NCBI GenBank assembly: GCA_943326315.2
Contig: CALPSU020000165.1
Location: 1-6,007 of the forward strand
Source: Chryseobacterium gleum
Lineage (GTDB): Bacteria > Bacteroidota > Bacteroidia > Flavobacteriales_D > Crocinitomicaceae
Length of the DNA stretch: 6,007 nucleotides
Direction: 5' to 3'
Positions 1 through 6,007 of the stretch are shown here, in pieces (positions within the stretch are counted from its first letter, which is position 1; every line of letters begins with the position of its first letter). The position numbers and the translations under genes were made by a program. The notes under the pieces were generated by a model. That model was not told the DNA's origin. It was given only the letters and a program-made list of their open reading frames with translations, and made no database searches.

Positions 1-125
1 ACCAATAAAATATCTAAAAAGGAAGAATGATTTAGGATGATGACAGACGGTTTAGAAAAATCTAATTTTTCTGGATGAATTATTTTTCTTTTAACATGAA
101 AACCAATATCTAAAGTAGATTTAGT
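1..125 (-). other. Start of PlsC-like acyltransferase domain (truncated by window edge)
   Basis: This is the last visible part of the MMPL fusion protein, about residues 862-902. It reads as a soluble segment after the final hydrophobic helix, with TLDIGFHVKRKIIHPEKL followed by SVIILNHSSFLDILL. A hydrophobic strand leading into NHxxxxD is the signature of block I of glycerol-3-phosphate / lysophosphatidic acid acyltransferases (PlsC family), in which His and Asp are catalytic. Blocks II-IV would lie outside the window, so whether the domain is intact cannot be judged. The domain's left boundary at 125 is approximate. Confidence 0.75.
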
Positions 126-2708
126 CATTTTAGATATTAAATAATTGAGTATAGATCTTTTTTTCTTTTTCGAAACTGGAATAATTAAAAATGTTACTAA
201 TAACAAGTTTAATAAAATACAACCAAAAACAAAATATCCATATAAAGATATACTCAACAGAAAAGCAAAACAAGTTACAGGAACTCTTTTCTTATCTACT
301 CTATTTTGAATAAATAAATTGAATAATTTTGGTTGAATATAAAGTGTTACAATCAATGTGCAGATTATTCCAACAACACTTATTACTGCAATCGAATGAA
401 TAGAAGGATGTTTTGCAAAATACAAAGCTCCAATTCCAATTATTGTTGATAGAGCAGAAAGAATAATCGCAACATAATACGATTTCAATATAGTTTTATT
501 GTACTTATATTTTTGGAGTAAACCTTCGGTAACGAAAATGGTGAAATCATCGCCTAATCCGAAAATAAATGTTGCGATAATTATATTTACGAAATTAAAT
601 TTAATATCAAAAACAGCAGAAAAACCTAAGATCCAAACCCAAGCAATTAACATCGGCAAAAAATTAAGTAAGGCTAATTCAATTCTTCCATAGATTAATA
701 AAAGTGTTAAAAACACTATTAAAGAAGAAATAATTAAAAGAAAATTAAAATCTTCCTTAACTGAATTCATTAAGTTTTCTGCAAAATCAGAAATGTCAAA
801 AACAAATGTGCTATTAGAATTGGAATGTATATAATTTTTAAATTGCTTTACATCTAACCTTTTAACAACCACACTTGTAATAATACTCCAAGAGTCATTT
901 GAATGGTGAATCAAATTATTTAAACCCATTTTACTTATGAATCCTAATTTATCTTTTTCAGAAATCGAAGGACTATGAGAAATCCACTTTTCAAAAGGTG
1001 CAAATGCTTGATTTGAAAAATCATACTTTTTACCTGAAACATTTATTTTTTGAATTGTTAAAGCTTTTTTAGAAGCCCAAAACCTCTCCCACTTTTTATT
1101 TCCATTTTCAGAAATAGACTTTGGTATATAGAAAGGAGCAAGAGAAAGCACTTCTTTTAAATGATTATTTTCTTTATAGTTTTCAATCTTTTTATACAGC
1201 TTGTAATTCTTTAAAATGGCATCATCAAAGGAAGATGAAGAAACTATTAAATGAATTTTTTTATCCATTTTAGGATTAATTCCAGTATAAAACTCTTCTT
1301 TATCAATTAATTCTTGGGTATGAAAACTCAAATTGTTTATATCCGAATCAAATTGAGAACCGGATGATTTATAATAGAAAAAAAATGTACATAAAATGGT
1401 TCCGTAAAGTAAAACTTTAAAACCCCATTTTGGCATTGTATAGGTTTTTACATTTTCAGGAACTTCCTTAAATTTAAATTTGAAAAAAGTTAGTAAAACA
1501 GGTAAAAAAATCAGGGAGAAAATTGCTGCTCCTAACAATGTACTAATTGCAATTAAACCAAAATTCTGCAACACAATAGAATCCGTAAATAAGAGGGAAG
1601 CGAATGCTGCAACAGTAGTAAAACTTCCAACCAACATAGGGAAACTTAAATCTTTTACGGTGCTGAATAAGTTTTTAGAATGCTTATAATGTGTAAAAAA
1701 ATGAAAAGAATAATCTAGTACTATTCCCAATAAAACTGCCGAAGTAGCGATTGAAATTACGGAAATAGTCGGTTGAAAATATCCAATAACGCCAATACCG
1801 CATAAACCTCCAAAAATAGTTGGTAAAATGAAATATAATGGGGTGAAGACACTTCGGTAATACAAAAACAACAAAAGGAAAATCAATGATATACTTATAA
1901 CCATTGTTAAATTTGTATCCTTTTTTATTTGTTTTGAATTGGCATACGATATTTGAAAAGTCCCAAAAAAGTCAAATCCTAAATCCTTATTTTTGGCATT
2001 TACATCTTTCTTAAATTTTTCTAAAAAAAGATTTAACTTTTCGTTATTCTTATTGTCATTCAATTCAAAATTTAAGATTCCAAAGAACAATGCTTTTGAC
2101 TGATTTTTATAAAATACAACACCATCCTCCATTTCTATTTCGGAAGAATCAGAATGTGGATTCATAGATTTTAGCTTATTCCATGAAATCCCTAATGGAT
2201 CTTTTGCTAGAAAATTTCCAACAAAAAAGGAGTTAGATGAAAGCTTTTTATTCACTAAATCAACACTTTTCTGAATTGAATCGGGATTAAGTTTAGTATT
2301 TATTAATTCATAATCTTTATCGCTTAATGTTCCAGGGAAATTAGCATAGAAGTTATTCAAAACATCCATTTCATCTATCTCCCGGACTACTGTAATCCCT
2401 TTGATTAACCCTTTTGTTTTTGAAGTTAACTGTGATGACAGATCATTCATAGTCTCTATTACTTCATCAATATCTTTATTCTTGGAATTAACTGAAAAAA
2501 CAACTTGCTTATTAAGATTGTTCTCCTTAATGACGTTGTTAAACTTTTTAAATTGTTCACTCTTTGGAAGAATTGAATAAATATCTTCATCCAACTTAAC
2601 TTTCGTAAAACCGTTTATTAATATTAAAATAACTAGTCCAAAAACTCCTAAAAAAACAAGTGGTTTTTGAATGAAAAACGAAACAATATTTGAAAATAAT
2701 TTACCCAA
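1..2708 (-). CDS. MMPL/RND-family lipid exporter fused to a lysophospholipid acyltransferase domain (3' end outside window)
   Basis: I translated this frame by hand from 2708 to the left edge: 902 codons with no stop or frameshift. The N-terminal part has RND/MMPL architecture: TM1 at about residues 12-32, a large periplasmic loop (33-266), TM2-TM6 (267-411), TM7 (428-447), a second loop (448-653) and TM8-TM12 (655-798). A further hydrophobic stretch at 812-845 may be two extra helices. TM4 carries the Asp-Tyr pair typical of MmpL proton relays (GIVLDYSFHF, D332-Y333). The matching TM10 site reads GLGDDFTIF (D720-D721-F722). After a basic linker (KKKKR) comes NHSSFLD, the HX4D acyltransferase motif (H894, D899), just before the edge. 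Bacteroidota have annotated trifunctional proteins of MMPL transporter, lysophospholipid acyltransferase and SAM methyltransferase; this is probably one, but a methyltransferase part is not visible. The inferred role is inner-membrane export and acylation of a lipid or pigment. The frame has a TAA directly before TTG at 2708-2706, so TTG is the best start. The exporter fold is confident; the substrate is unknown. Confidence 0.88.
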   Translation of the reverse strand, partial: MGKLFSNIVSFFIQKPLVFLGVFGLVILILINGFTKVKLDEDIYSILPKSEQFKKFNNVIKENNLNKQVVFSVNSKNKDIDEVIETMNDLSSQLTSKTKGLIKGITVVREIDEMDVLNNFYANFPGTLSDKDYELINTKLNPDSIQKSVDLVNKKLSSNSFFVGNFLAKDPLGISWNKLKSMNPHSDSSEIEMEDGVVFYKNQSKALFFGILNFELNDNKNNEKLNLFLEKFKKDVNAKNKDLGFDFFGTFQISYANSKQIKKDTNLTMVISISLIFLLLFLYYRSVFTPLYFILPTIFGGLCGIGVIGYFQPTISVISIATSAVLLGIVLDYSFHFFTHYKHSKNLFSTVKDLSFPMLVGSFTTVAAFASLLFTDSIVLQNFGLIAISTLLGAAIFSLIFLPVLLTFFKFKFKEVPENVKTYTMPKWGFKVLLYGTILCTFFFYYKSSGSQFDSDINNLSFHTQELIDKEEFYTGINPKMDKKIHLIVSSSSFDDAILKNYKLYKKIENYKENNHLKEVLSLAPFYIPKSISENGNKKWERFWASKKALTIQKINVSGKKYDFSNQAFAPFEKWISHSPSISEKDKLGFISKMGLNNLIHHSNDSWSIITSVVVKRLDVKQFKNYIHSNSNSTFVFDISDFAENLMNSVKEDFNFLLIISSLIVFLTLLLIYGRIELALLNFLPMLIAWVWILGFSAVFDIKFNFVNIIIATFIFGLGDDFTIFVTEGLLQKYKYNKTILKSYYVAIILSALSTIIGIGALYFAKHPSIHSIAVISVVGIICTLIVTLYIQPKLFNLFIQNRVDKKRVPVTCFAFLLSISLYGYFVFGCILLNLLLVTFLIIPVSKKKKRSILNYLISKMTKSTLDIGFHVKRKIIHPEKLDFSKPSVIILNHSSFLDILL

Positions 2709-2720
2709 TTAAAAGTGATT

Positions 2721-4343
2721 TTACAATGATTTGTTTTTTTCCATAACCTCAACTAGATTATTGAATTCTCTAATATTCAAATCTTTCAATACAATTAAAG
2801 AAGCGTTGTATGCCGCCTTCACTGCTATTGGAACTCCTCCTCCAAGCTCAGCCCATTGACCGCCAACTGTTATATTATTTATTGGGGTTTTATAATGAGC
2901 AACTTTAGATTGCATATTAATTTTACCAGGTCTTGTGCCCATCATTGTTCCATTTTTATTTTGACTATAACGGTGATAGGTAACAGGGGTAGCAACTTCA
3001 TAAAACAAGATGTGATTTCTCAATGTCGGACATAATTTTGAGGAAACTCGATCAATTATTACTTGTGCATATTGTTCTTTTAATGCTTTATATGCATCCG
3101 TTCTAAGCATTTCTCCTTTGGAATTAATTTCTGTTCTCCAATTGTTTTCATAATTCATCCAAGCTGGAACATACAAGGTCAATATTCCTTTGTTATCAGG
3201 AGACATTGATTTATCTCTAATTGAAGGAGATAAAACGCTTATAGCTGCTTTATATGGATCTCCAGCACTATGCTCTTCTCTAGAATTGGAGTCATTGCAA
3301 ACTAAAGTTAATTCAGGTTTAAATCCTAAATCCTCACTTGGACAGTTTAAAGCAATAGAAATAGTTACAGAACTGCTATATAATTCAGAATTATTTAATT
3401 TCTCTATAATTTCTTTCGGAACACTACTTTGAGGTAATAATTTAGTATATAATACATCCGTATCACAAGCGGCAATTAAATGCTTCCCAAAAACAGTATA
3501 TTCTTTAGCTCTCGAAATATATTTTACTCCTTCAAATTTATTATTCGTTACTAAAATTTCTGAAACTTTAGCGTTTAATCTGAGTTCGGTTCCGTTTGAA
3601 TAATTAATTTGTTCACTCAGCCATTTTGGAAATACCTGACTTCCTCCAATTGGCGGATTTTGATAGTCATTATTATATGCCCAAGCTATTGGAAATAAAC
3701 AAGACAATAAATCTTTTTCTGTACACCAAAAACTAAGTAATTTTTCATCCGTAAAGAATTTTCCTAAGCCTTTTTTCATACCTTTTTCACCACTGTAGAA
3801 GACATATTTCACAAGTGGAAAACCAATTCTAATCTTACGAAATGTAAACTTGATTTTTTCAATTCTTTCCATTGTTTCAGTTGAACGAAACAGCTGAGGA
3901 AATTTAAGAGATATTGCAGCAACTTTTTTCGCTGCATCAAAAAATTTATTTATTCCATTTTCTTCATTAGGAAAATCGCGTATTAACTCTTTTTTTAAAT
4001 CTTCTGGATTATTTGTTAGTGTGTAATCTATTTTATCGCTAAGATGCCTGTGTATTTTATGCATCGCAAGTGGTTTTGGATAATCTTTTCCAAGATAATC
4101 GAATACTTTTGAAACAGTTCCATTTTCACCACATTGATTTAGCCAGTGAATTGCTGTATCAAAAATAAAATCATTTCTTTCAAAACCTTGTAAATATCCT
4201 CCTATCAAATAATGTCTTTCTAACACACATACTTTCAAATTTGCTTTAGACAATAATGCAGCAGCTGTTAATCCACTAATTCCTGCTCCAATAATAACTA
4301 CATCAAATTCTTCAATTACAGCATCCTCAAGTTTACTATCCAT
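2721..4343 (-). CDS. FAD-dependent oxidoreductase, phytoene desaturase / carotenoid isomerase / retinol saturase-like
   Basis: This complete 540-residue protein falls within the usual ~500-550 range of the CrtI/CrtISO/RetSat superfamily. An N-terminal Rossmann dinucleotide fold is clear: FDVVIIGAGISGLTAAALL with GxGxxG at residues 19-24 and the ribose-binding Glu at E42 (VCVLE). It is followed by IGGYLQGFERNDFIFDTAIHWL, which matches the family's second conserved block. The middle has an IGGSQVFPKWLSEQI segment, then a strand with a GVKY turn, as in the FAD-dependent desaturases. The C-terminal FAD-contacting block is VGGQWAELGGGVPIAVKAAY (residues 493-512), near the GIPGAV-type motif of carotenoid desaturases. 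Such enzymes desaturate, saturate or isomerise conjugated polyenes at the membrane. The substrate cannot be read from the sequence. In-frame TGA lies directly upstream of the ATG, so the start is secure; no Shine-Dalgarno is present. The gene stops 12 bases before the MMPL-acyltransferase start, suggesting co-transcription and a shared polyene or lipid pathway. An alternative is a role in carotenoid rather than flexirubin-type metabolism. Confidence 0.9.
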   Translation of the reverse strand: MDSKLEDAVIEEFDVVIIGAGISGLTAAALLSKANLKVCVLERHYLIGGYLQGFERNDFIFDTAIHWLNQCGENGTVSKVFDYLGKDYPKPLAMHKIHRHLSDKIDYTLTNNPEDLKKELIRDFPNEENGINKFFDAAKKVAAISLKFPQLFRSTETMERIEKIKFTFRKIRIGFPLVKYVFYSGEKGMKKGLGKFFTDEKLLSFWCTEKDLLSCLFPIAWAYNNDYQNPPIGGSQVFPKWLSEQINYSNGTELRLNAKVSEILVTNNKFEGVKYISRAKEYTVFGKHLIAACDTDVLYTKLLPQSSVPKEIIEKLNNSELYSSSVTISIALNCPSEDLGFKPELTLVCNDSNSREEHSAGDPYKAAISVLSPSIRDKSMSPDNKGILTLYVPAWMNYENNWRTEINSKGEMLRTDAYKALKEQYAQVIIDRVSSKLCPTLRNHILFYEVATPVTYHRYSQNKNGTMMGTRPGKINMQSKVAHYKTPINNITVGGQWAELGGGVPIAVKAAYNASLIVLKDLNIREFNNLVEVMEKNKSL

Positions 4344-4384
4344 TCAATTATATTCTGAATCAATATCTATTTATATATTTTGTG

Positions 4385-4392
4385 CAAATATA
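4385..4392 (-). promoter_or_regulatory. Bacteroidota-type -7 promoter box (TATATTTG) for the oxidoreductase-MMPL unit
   Basis: On the minus strand this reads TATATTTG, an exact match to the TAnnTTTG -7 element of the Bacteroidota primary sigma factor. It would place transcription initiation near 4378 and give a leader of roughly 35 nt before the ATG at 4343. No clear TTTG -33 element is seen at the expected 17-23 bp spacing; the nearest TTG is too close. The call therefore rests on one box plus its position. Confidence 0.5.
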
Positions 4393-4483
4393 CGAAACAA
4401 GTGAAATTATTCTTTAGATATTTAGTTGTTCTTTTAGCTAAAGTATTTAAAAGTAAAAAGTTAAACCTTTTTATGTTTAAAGC

Positions 4484-4512
4484 AAAAAGCTGTCTCTTTC
4501 GAGGACAGCTTT
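4484..4512 (-). terminator. Rho-independent terminator of the T9SS surface-protein gene
   Basis: Read on the minus strand, an 8-bp stem (AAAGCTGT / ACAGCTTT) continues, after one bulged C, into CTC/GAG closing a GAAA tetraloop. The 3' arm runs directly into a run of five T. It lies about 50 bases after the stop codon at 4561 and before the promoter of the next gene, as expected for an intrinsic terminator separating the two units. Confidence 0.78.
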
Positions 4513-4560
4513 AAGACATTACTAATGACGGATTAATTCCGTATATAATCTTTATTACCT

Positions 4561-6007
4561 TTATTTCACAATTTGCTTAGTTGTAACTTGGTTGTTATTT
4601 CTAACAGTCACAATGTAAGAACCTGCAGATAATTCGTTCATATCAATTTTGATTAATTTATCGTTGAACGATTTTCTTACTACCGTTTTTCCCACAACAT
4701 CTCTAATTACAACTTCAGAAATTTGATCATTCTCTTTTGAAATAAATAAATAGTCGTTAAATGGGTTTGGATAGATTCCTACATTATCCATTTTTATCTC
4801 ATTCAAACTAGCAGAAACAGTTCCACTTCCATCTTGAATTATATACAATTGATCATAAGCAGTTAAAAACATACCCATTGCCTTATTAGGACAATACAAT
4901 TGAAGAGCAAAAAGATAGACACCAGTATTTGGAATGAAGTCGTAAATATTAGCAGTATAAGTTGTATCTACTCCTGAAATAATTCTCCAATTCAATTGAA
5001 TTTTGTTGTTTGGCAAGAAATCATAACTCAAAATAATTGCTGAAGTAATTGCTGAATAATCTAATACACAATTTGTTATTACAGTATTAAAAACACTATC
5101 AATAATCGTAGAATCTAGAAGCGTTGTTGTTGAAATAAAGTTATCGGGTGAAGAAATAATGAATTCTAATACTAATATTTCAGCATTTGCATCTGTTATA
5201 ATAACTGATTTTAAACCAGCACATAAATTAGTAGTTGCTGATGCCGTTGTATTATCTGAAAACTGGTAAGTAAAAGGTGCCGTTCCTGATGTAACAACAA
5301 CTGTTGCACTTCCATCGCATAATCCATTTAATGTAACTCCAGTAGGAATAACATATCCATTTAAACTAATCTGAGAAGATACAACTGTATTAATAGTTAC
5401 CGTTACAGGTTGAATATCTGAACAAGATCCTAAAGTCGACTTAATAAAATATGTTCCAGACATTGCAATAGAAGTCGGATTTACTAATGCTGTAGTATTT
5501 AAAGCATTAATCCAATATGTTAGAATTCCTCCACCAGAACTTCCTGCGGTGATGGTAGCAGAAGTAATATCAATTGTATTTGGAGAATTTACTGGTATTG
5601 GATTTGTGATTGTTAAAACTGGACTTGGATTTACTGTAACTACTCCAGGAATTACTAAACTTGAACATCCATTATATGTATACACTACAGAATAAGTTGT
5701 GGTAACTAGTGGAGTTACAGTAAGTGTTGATCCTGTTGAAGAATCACTCCATAAATATGTACCTCCTGTTTGAGAAGGCATTGCTTCTAAAATTGTACTA
5801 GATCCGCTACATATAGAAGGGGAATTTACTGTTACTGTCGGTAAAGGATTTACTGTAACGCTGCCAGAAACAGAACTACTTGAACAACCATTTAATGTAT
5901 AAACTACCGAATAAGTTGTGGTAACTAGTGGAGTTACAGTAAGTGTTGATCCTGTAGATGAATCACTCCATAAATAAGTACCTCCTGTTTGAGAAGGCAT
6001 TGCTTCT
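4561..6007 (-). CDS. Large secreted/surface repeat protein with type A T9SS sorting domain (5' end outside window)
   Basis: The frame is open to the right edge, so the ATG at 6000-5998 is an internal Met inside a repeat and not the start. Visible are about 481 residues (numbered here from that Met). Residues 1-73 and 74-132 are tandem Ig/PKD-like beta repeats with TGGTYLWSDSSTGSTL and NGCSS motifs. Residues about 140-204 form another Ig-like domain ending CSDIQPVTVTIN. Residues 211-284 resemble an SprB repeat (LCDGSATVVVTSGTAPFTY, then LKSVIITDANAE). Residues 285-400 are an unrecognised segment. Residues 406-479 are a type A T9SS C-terminal sorting domain: VGIYPNPFNDYLFI, VVGKTV, LSAGSYIVTV and the terminal KQIVK. 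Proteins with this domain cross the outer membrane by the type IX system and are released or attached to the surface. SprB-type proteins are gliding adhesins, so an adhesin role is plausible but inferred. The gene ends in its own terminator. A signal peptide must lie outside the window. Confidence 0.9.
   Translation of the reverse strand, partial: EAMPSQTGGTYLWSDSSTGSTLTVTPLVTTTYSVVYTLNGCSSSSVSGSVTVNPLPTVTVNSPSICSGSSTILEAMPSQTGGTYLWSDSSTGSTLTVTPLVTTTYSVVYTYNGCSSLVIPGVVTVNPSPVLTITNPIPVNSPNTIDITSATITAGSSGGGILTYWINALNTTALVNPTSIAMSGTYFIKSTLGSCSDIQPVTVTINTVVSSQISLNGYVIPTGVTLNGLCDGSATVVVTSGTAPFTYQFSDNTTASATTNLCAGLKSVIITDANAEILVLEFIISSPDNFISTTTLLDSTIIDSVFNTVITNCVLDYSAITSAIILSYDFLPNNKIQLNWRIISGVDTTYTANIYDFIPNTGVYLFALQLYCPNKAMGMFLTAYDQLYIIQDGSGTVSASLNEIKMDNVGIYPNPFNDYLFISKENDQISEVVIRDVVGKTVVRKSFNDKLIKIDMNELSAGSYIVTVRNNNQVTTKQIVK
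4564..4785 (-). other. Type A T9SS C-terminal sorting domain (TIGR04183-like)
   Basis: The final 74 residues have the hallmarks of the family: an IYPNPF opening, a hydrophobic strand (DYLFIS), an I-R-D-V-V-G-K strand, an LSAGSYIV strand, and a closing basic-hydrophobic KQIVK. In T9SS substrates this domain directs secretion across the outer membrane and is usually removed by the sortase-like PorU. It marks the gene end as intact. Confidence 0.92.
5149..5370 (-). other. SprB-like beta repeat within the surface protein
   Basis: Residues 211-284 follow the pattern of SprB repeats in Bacteroidota adhesins: a Cys-Asp-Gly-Ser-Ala entry (LCDGSATVVV), a Gly-Thr-Ala-Pro-Phe-Thr-Tyr turn, then an AGLKSVIITDANA strand. 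Compared with typical units, the usual G-x-P-Y-x-Y-x-W region reads APFTYQFSD. Only one copy is seen. Boundaries are approximate. Confidence 0.65.
5563..6007 (-). repeat. Tandem 219-bp (73-residue) Ig/PKD-like repeat units in the surface protein
   Basis: One full unit spans 6000-5782 and the next begins at 5781. The seven bases at 6001-6007 repeat the unit end at 5782-5788, so at least one more copy starts outside the window. The first 35 residues of the two units are identical. Over those 105 bp (5896-6000 against 5677-5781) I count five base differences, all synonymous. Beyond them similarity falls (NGCSSSSVSGSVTVNPLP versus NGCSSLVIPGVVTVNPSP), and the second unit grades into a different Ig-like domain. 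Confidence 0.9.

Larger units (their letters stand above)
4344..4560. other. Intergenic region separating two transcription units
   Basis: This 217-bp AT-rich gap has no supportable ORF or RNA gene. It holds the terminator at 4484-4512 and the -7 box at 4385-4392. A weak six-base inverted repeat (TTAAAC / GTTTAA, 4461-4480) lies between them; it is all A/T except one pair and I do not assign it a role. Confidence 0.7.

Noticed and set aside
499..693. 64-codon plus-strand ORF
   Set aside because: It is antisense to the second transmembrane half of the MMPL protein, whose long open frame with clear RND motifs explains the region. The plus-strand peptide is Lys/Ile-rich with no recognisable feature.
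1480..1689. 69-codon plus-strand ORF
   Set aside because: It is antisense to TM5-TM6 of the MMPL protein; its basic composition is what reverse-complemented hydrophobic codons give.
1..2708. Possible pseudogene or frameshift in the exporter
   Set aside because: Line-by-line translation of the minus strand gave one uninterrupted frame with intact motifs from 2708 to position 1. The lack of an ATG start, not a break, accounts for its odd look.
3190..3432. 80-codon plus-strand ORF
   Set aside because: It lies fully inside the oxidoreductase on the opposite strand and has no motif or promoter of its own.
4461..4480. TTAAAC / GTTTAA inverted repeat as an operator or second terminator
   Set aside because: Six pairs, five of them A/T, with an eight-base loop; easily expected by chance in DNA this AT-rich.
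5998..6000. ATG as the start of the surface protein
   Set aside because: The Met recurs at the same place in the next repeat unit (5779-5781), and the frame stays open to the right edge with the expected repeat residues, so it is internal.
5563..6007. CRISPR array or mobile-element repeat
   Set aside because: The 219-bp units are in frame, encode beta-repeat protein and have no spacers.

Overview
The window reads as chromosomal DNA of a Bacteroidota bacterium, most likely a member of the Flavobacteriaceae. The DNA is AT-rich. One protein ends in a type IX secretion (T9SS) sorting domain, which is specific to this phylum. The start codons lack Shine-Dalgarno sequences, and a promoter -7 box matches the Bacteroidota TAnnTTTG consensus. 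No RNA gene, CRISPR array, insertion sequence or integrase was seen.

All three genes lie on the minus strand, so the reading order is from high to low coordinates. (1) 6007-4561 is the C-terminal part of a large secreted or surface repeat protein. It has Ig/PKD-like repeats (two in tandem with a 219-bp period), an SprB-like repeat, an unrecognised ~115-residue segment and a type A T9SS sorting domain. Its 5' part lies outside the window. (2) 4560-4344 is a 217-bp intergenic region with a rho-independent terminator for gene 1 and a likely promoter for the next two genes. (3) 4343-2721 is a complete FAD-dependent oxidoreductase of the phytoene desaturase / carotenoid isomerase / retinol saturase superfamily. 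(4) 2708 to the left edge is a large membrane protein: an RND/MMPL-type exporter joined to a lysophospholipid-acyltransferase-like domain that is cut by the edge. It starts 12 bases after gene 3, at a TTG codon.

Genes 3 and 4 look like a transcription unit. The pair of a CrtI-like oxidoreductase and an MMPL-acyltransferase fusion resembles the lipid-handling parts of flexirubin / dialkylresorcinol / aryl polyene pigment clusters of Flavobacteriia. The inferred role is to modify a polyunsaturated or isoprenoid-like lipid, acylate it and move it to the outer membrane. No polyketide synthase-type or DarA/DarB gene is visible, so this assignment is inference. The T9SS protein upstream is separated by a terminator and is probably an unrelated neighbour.
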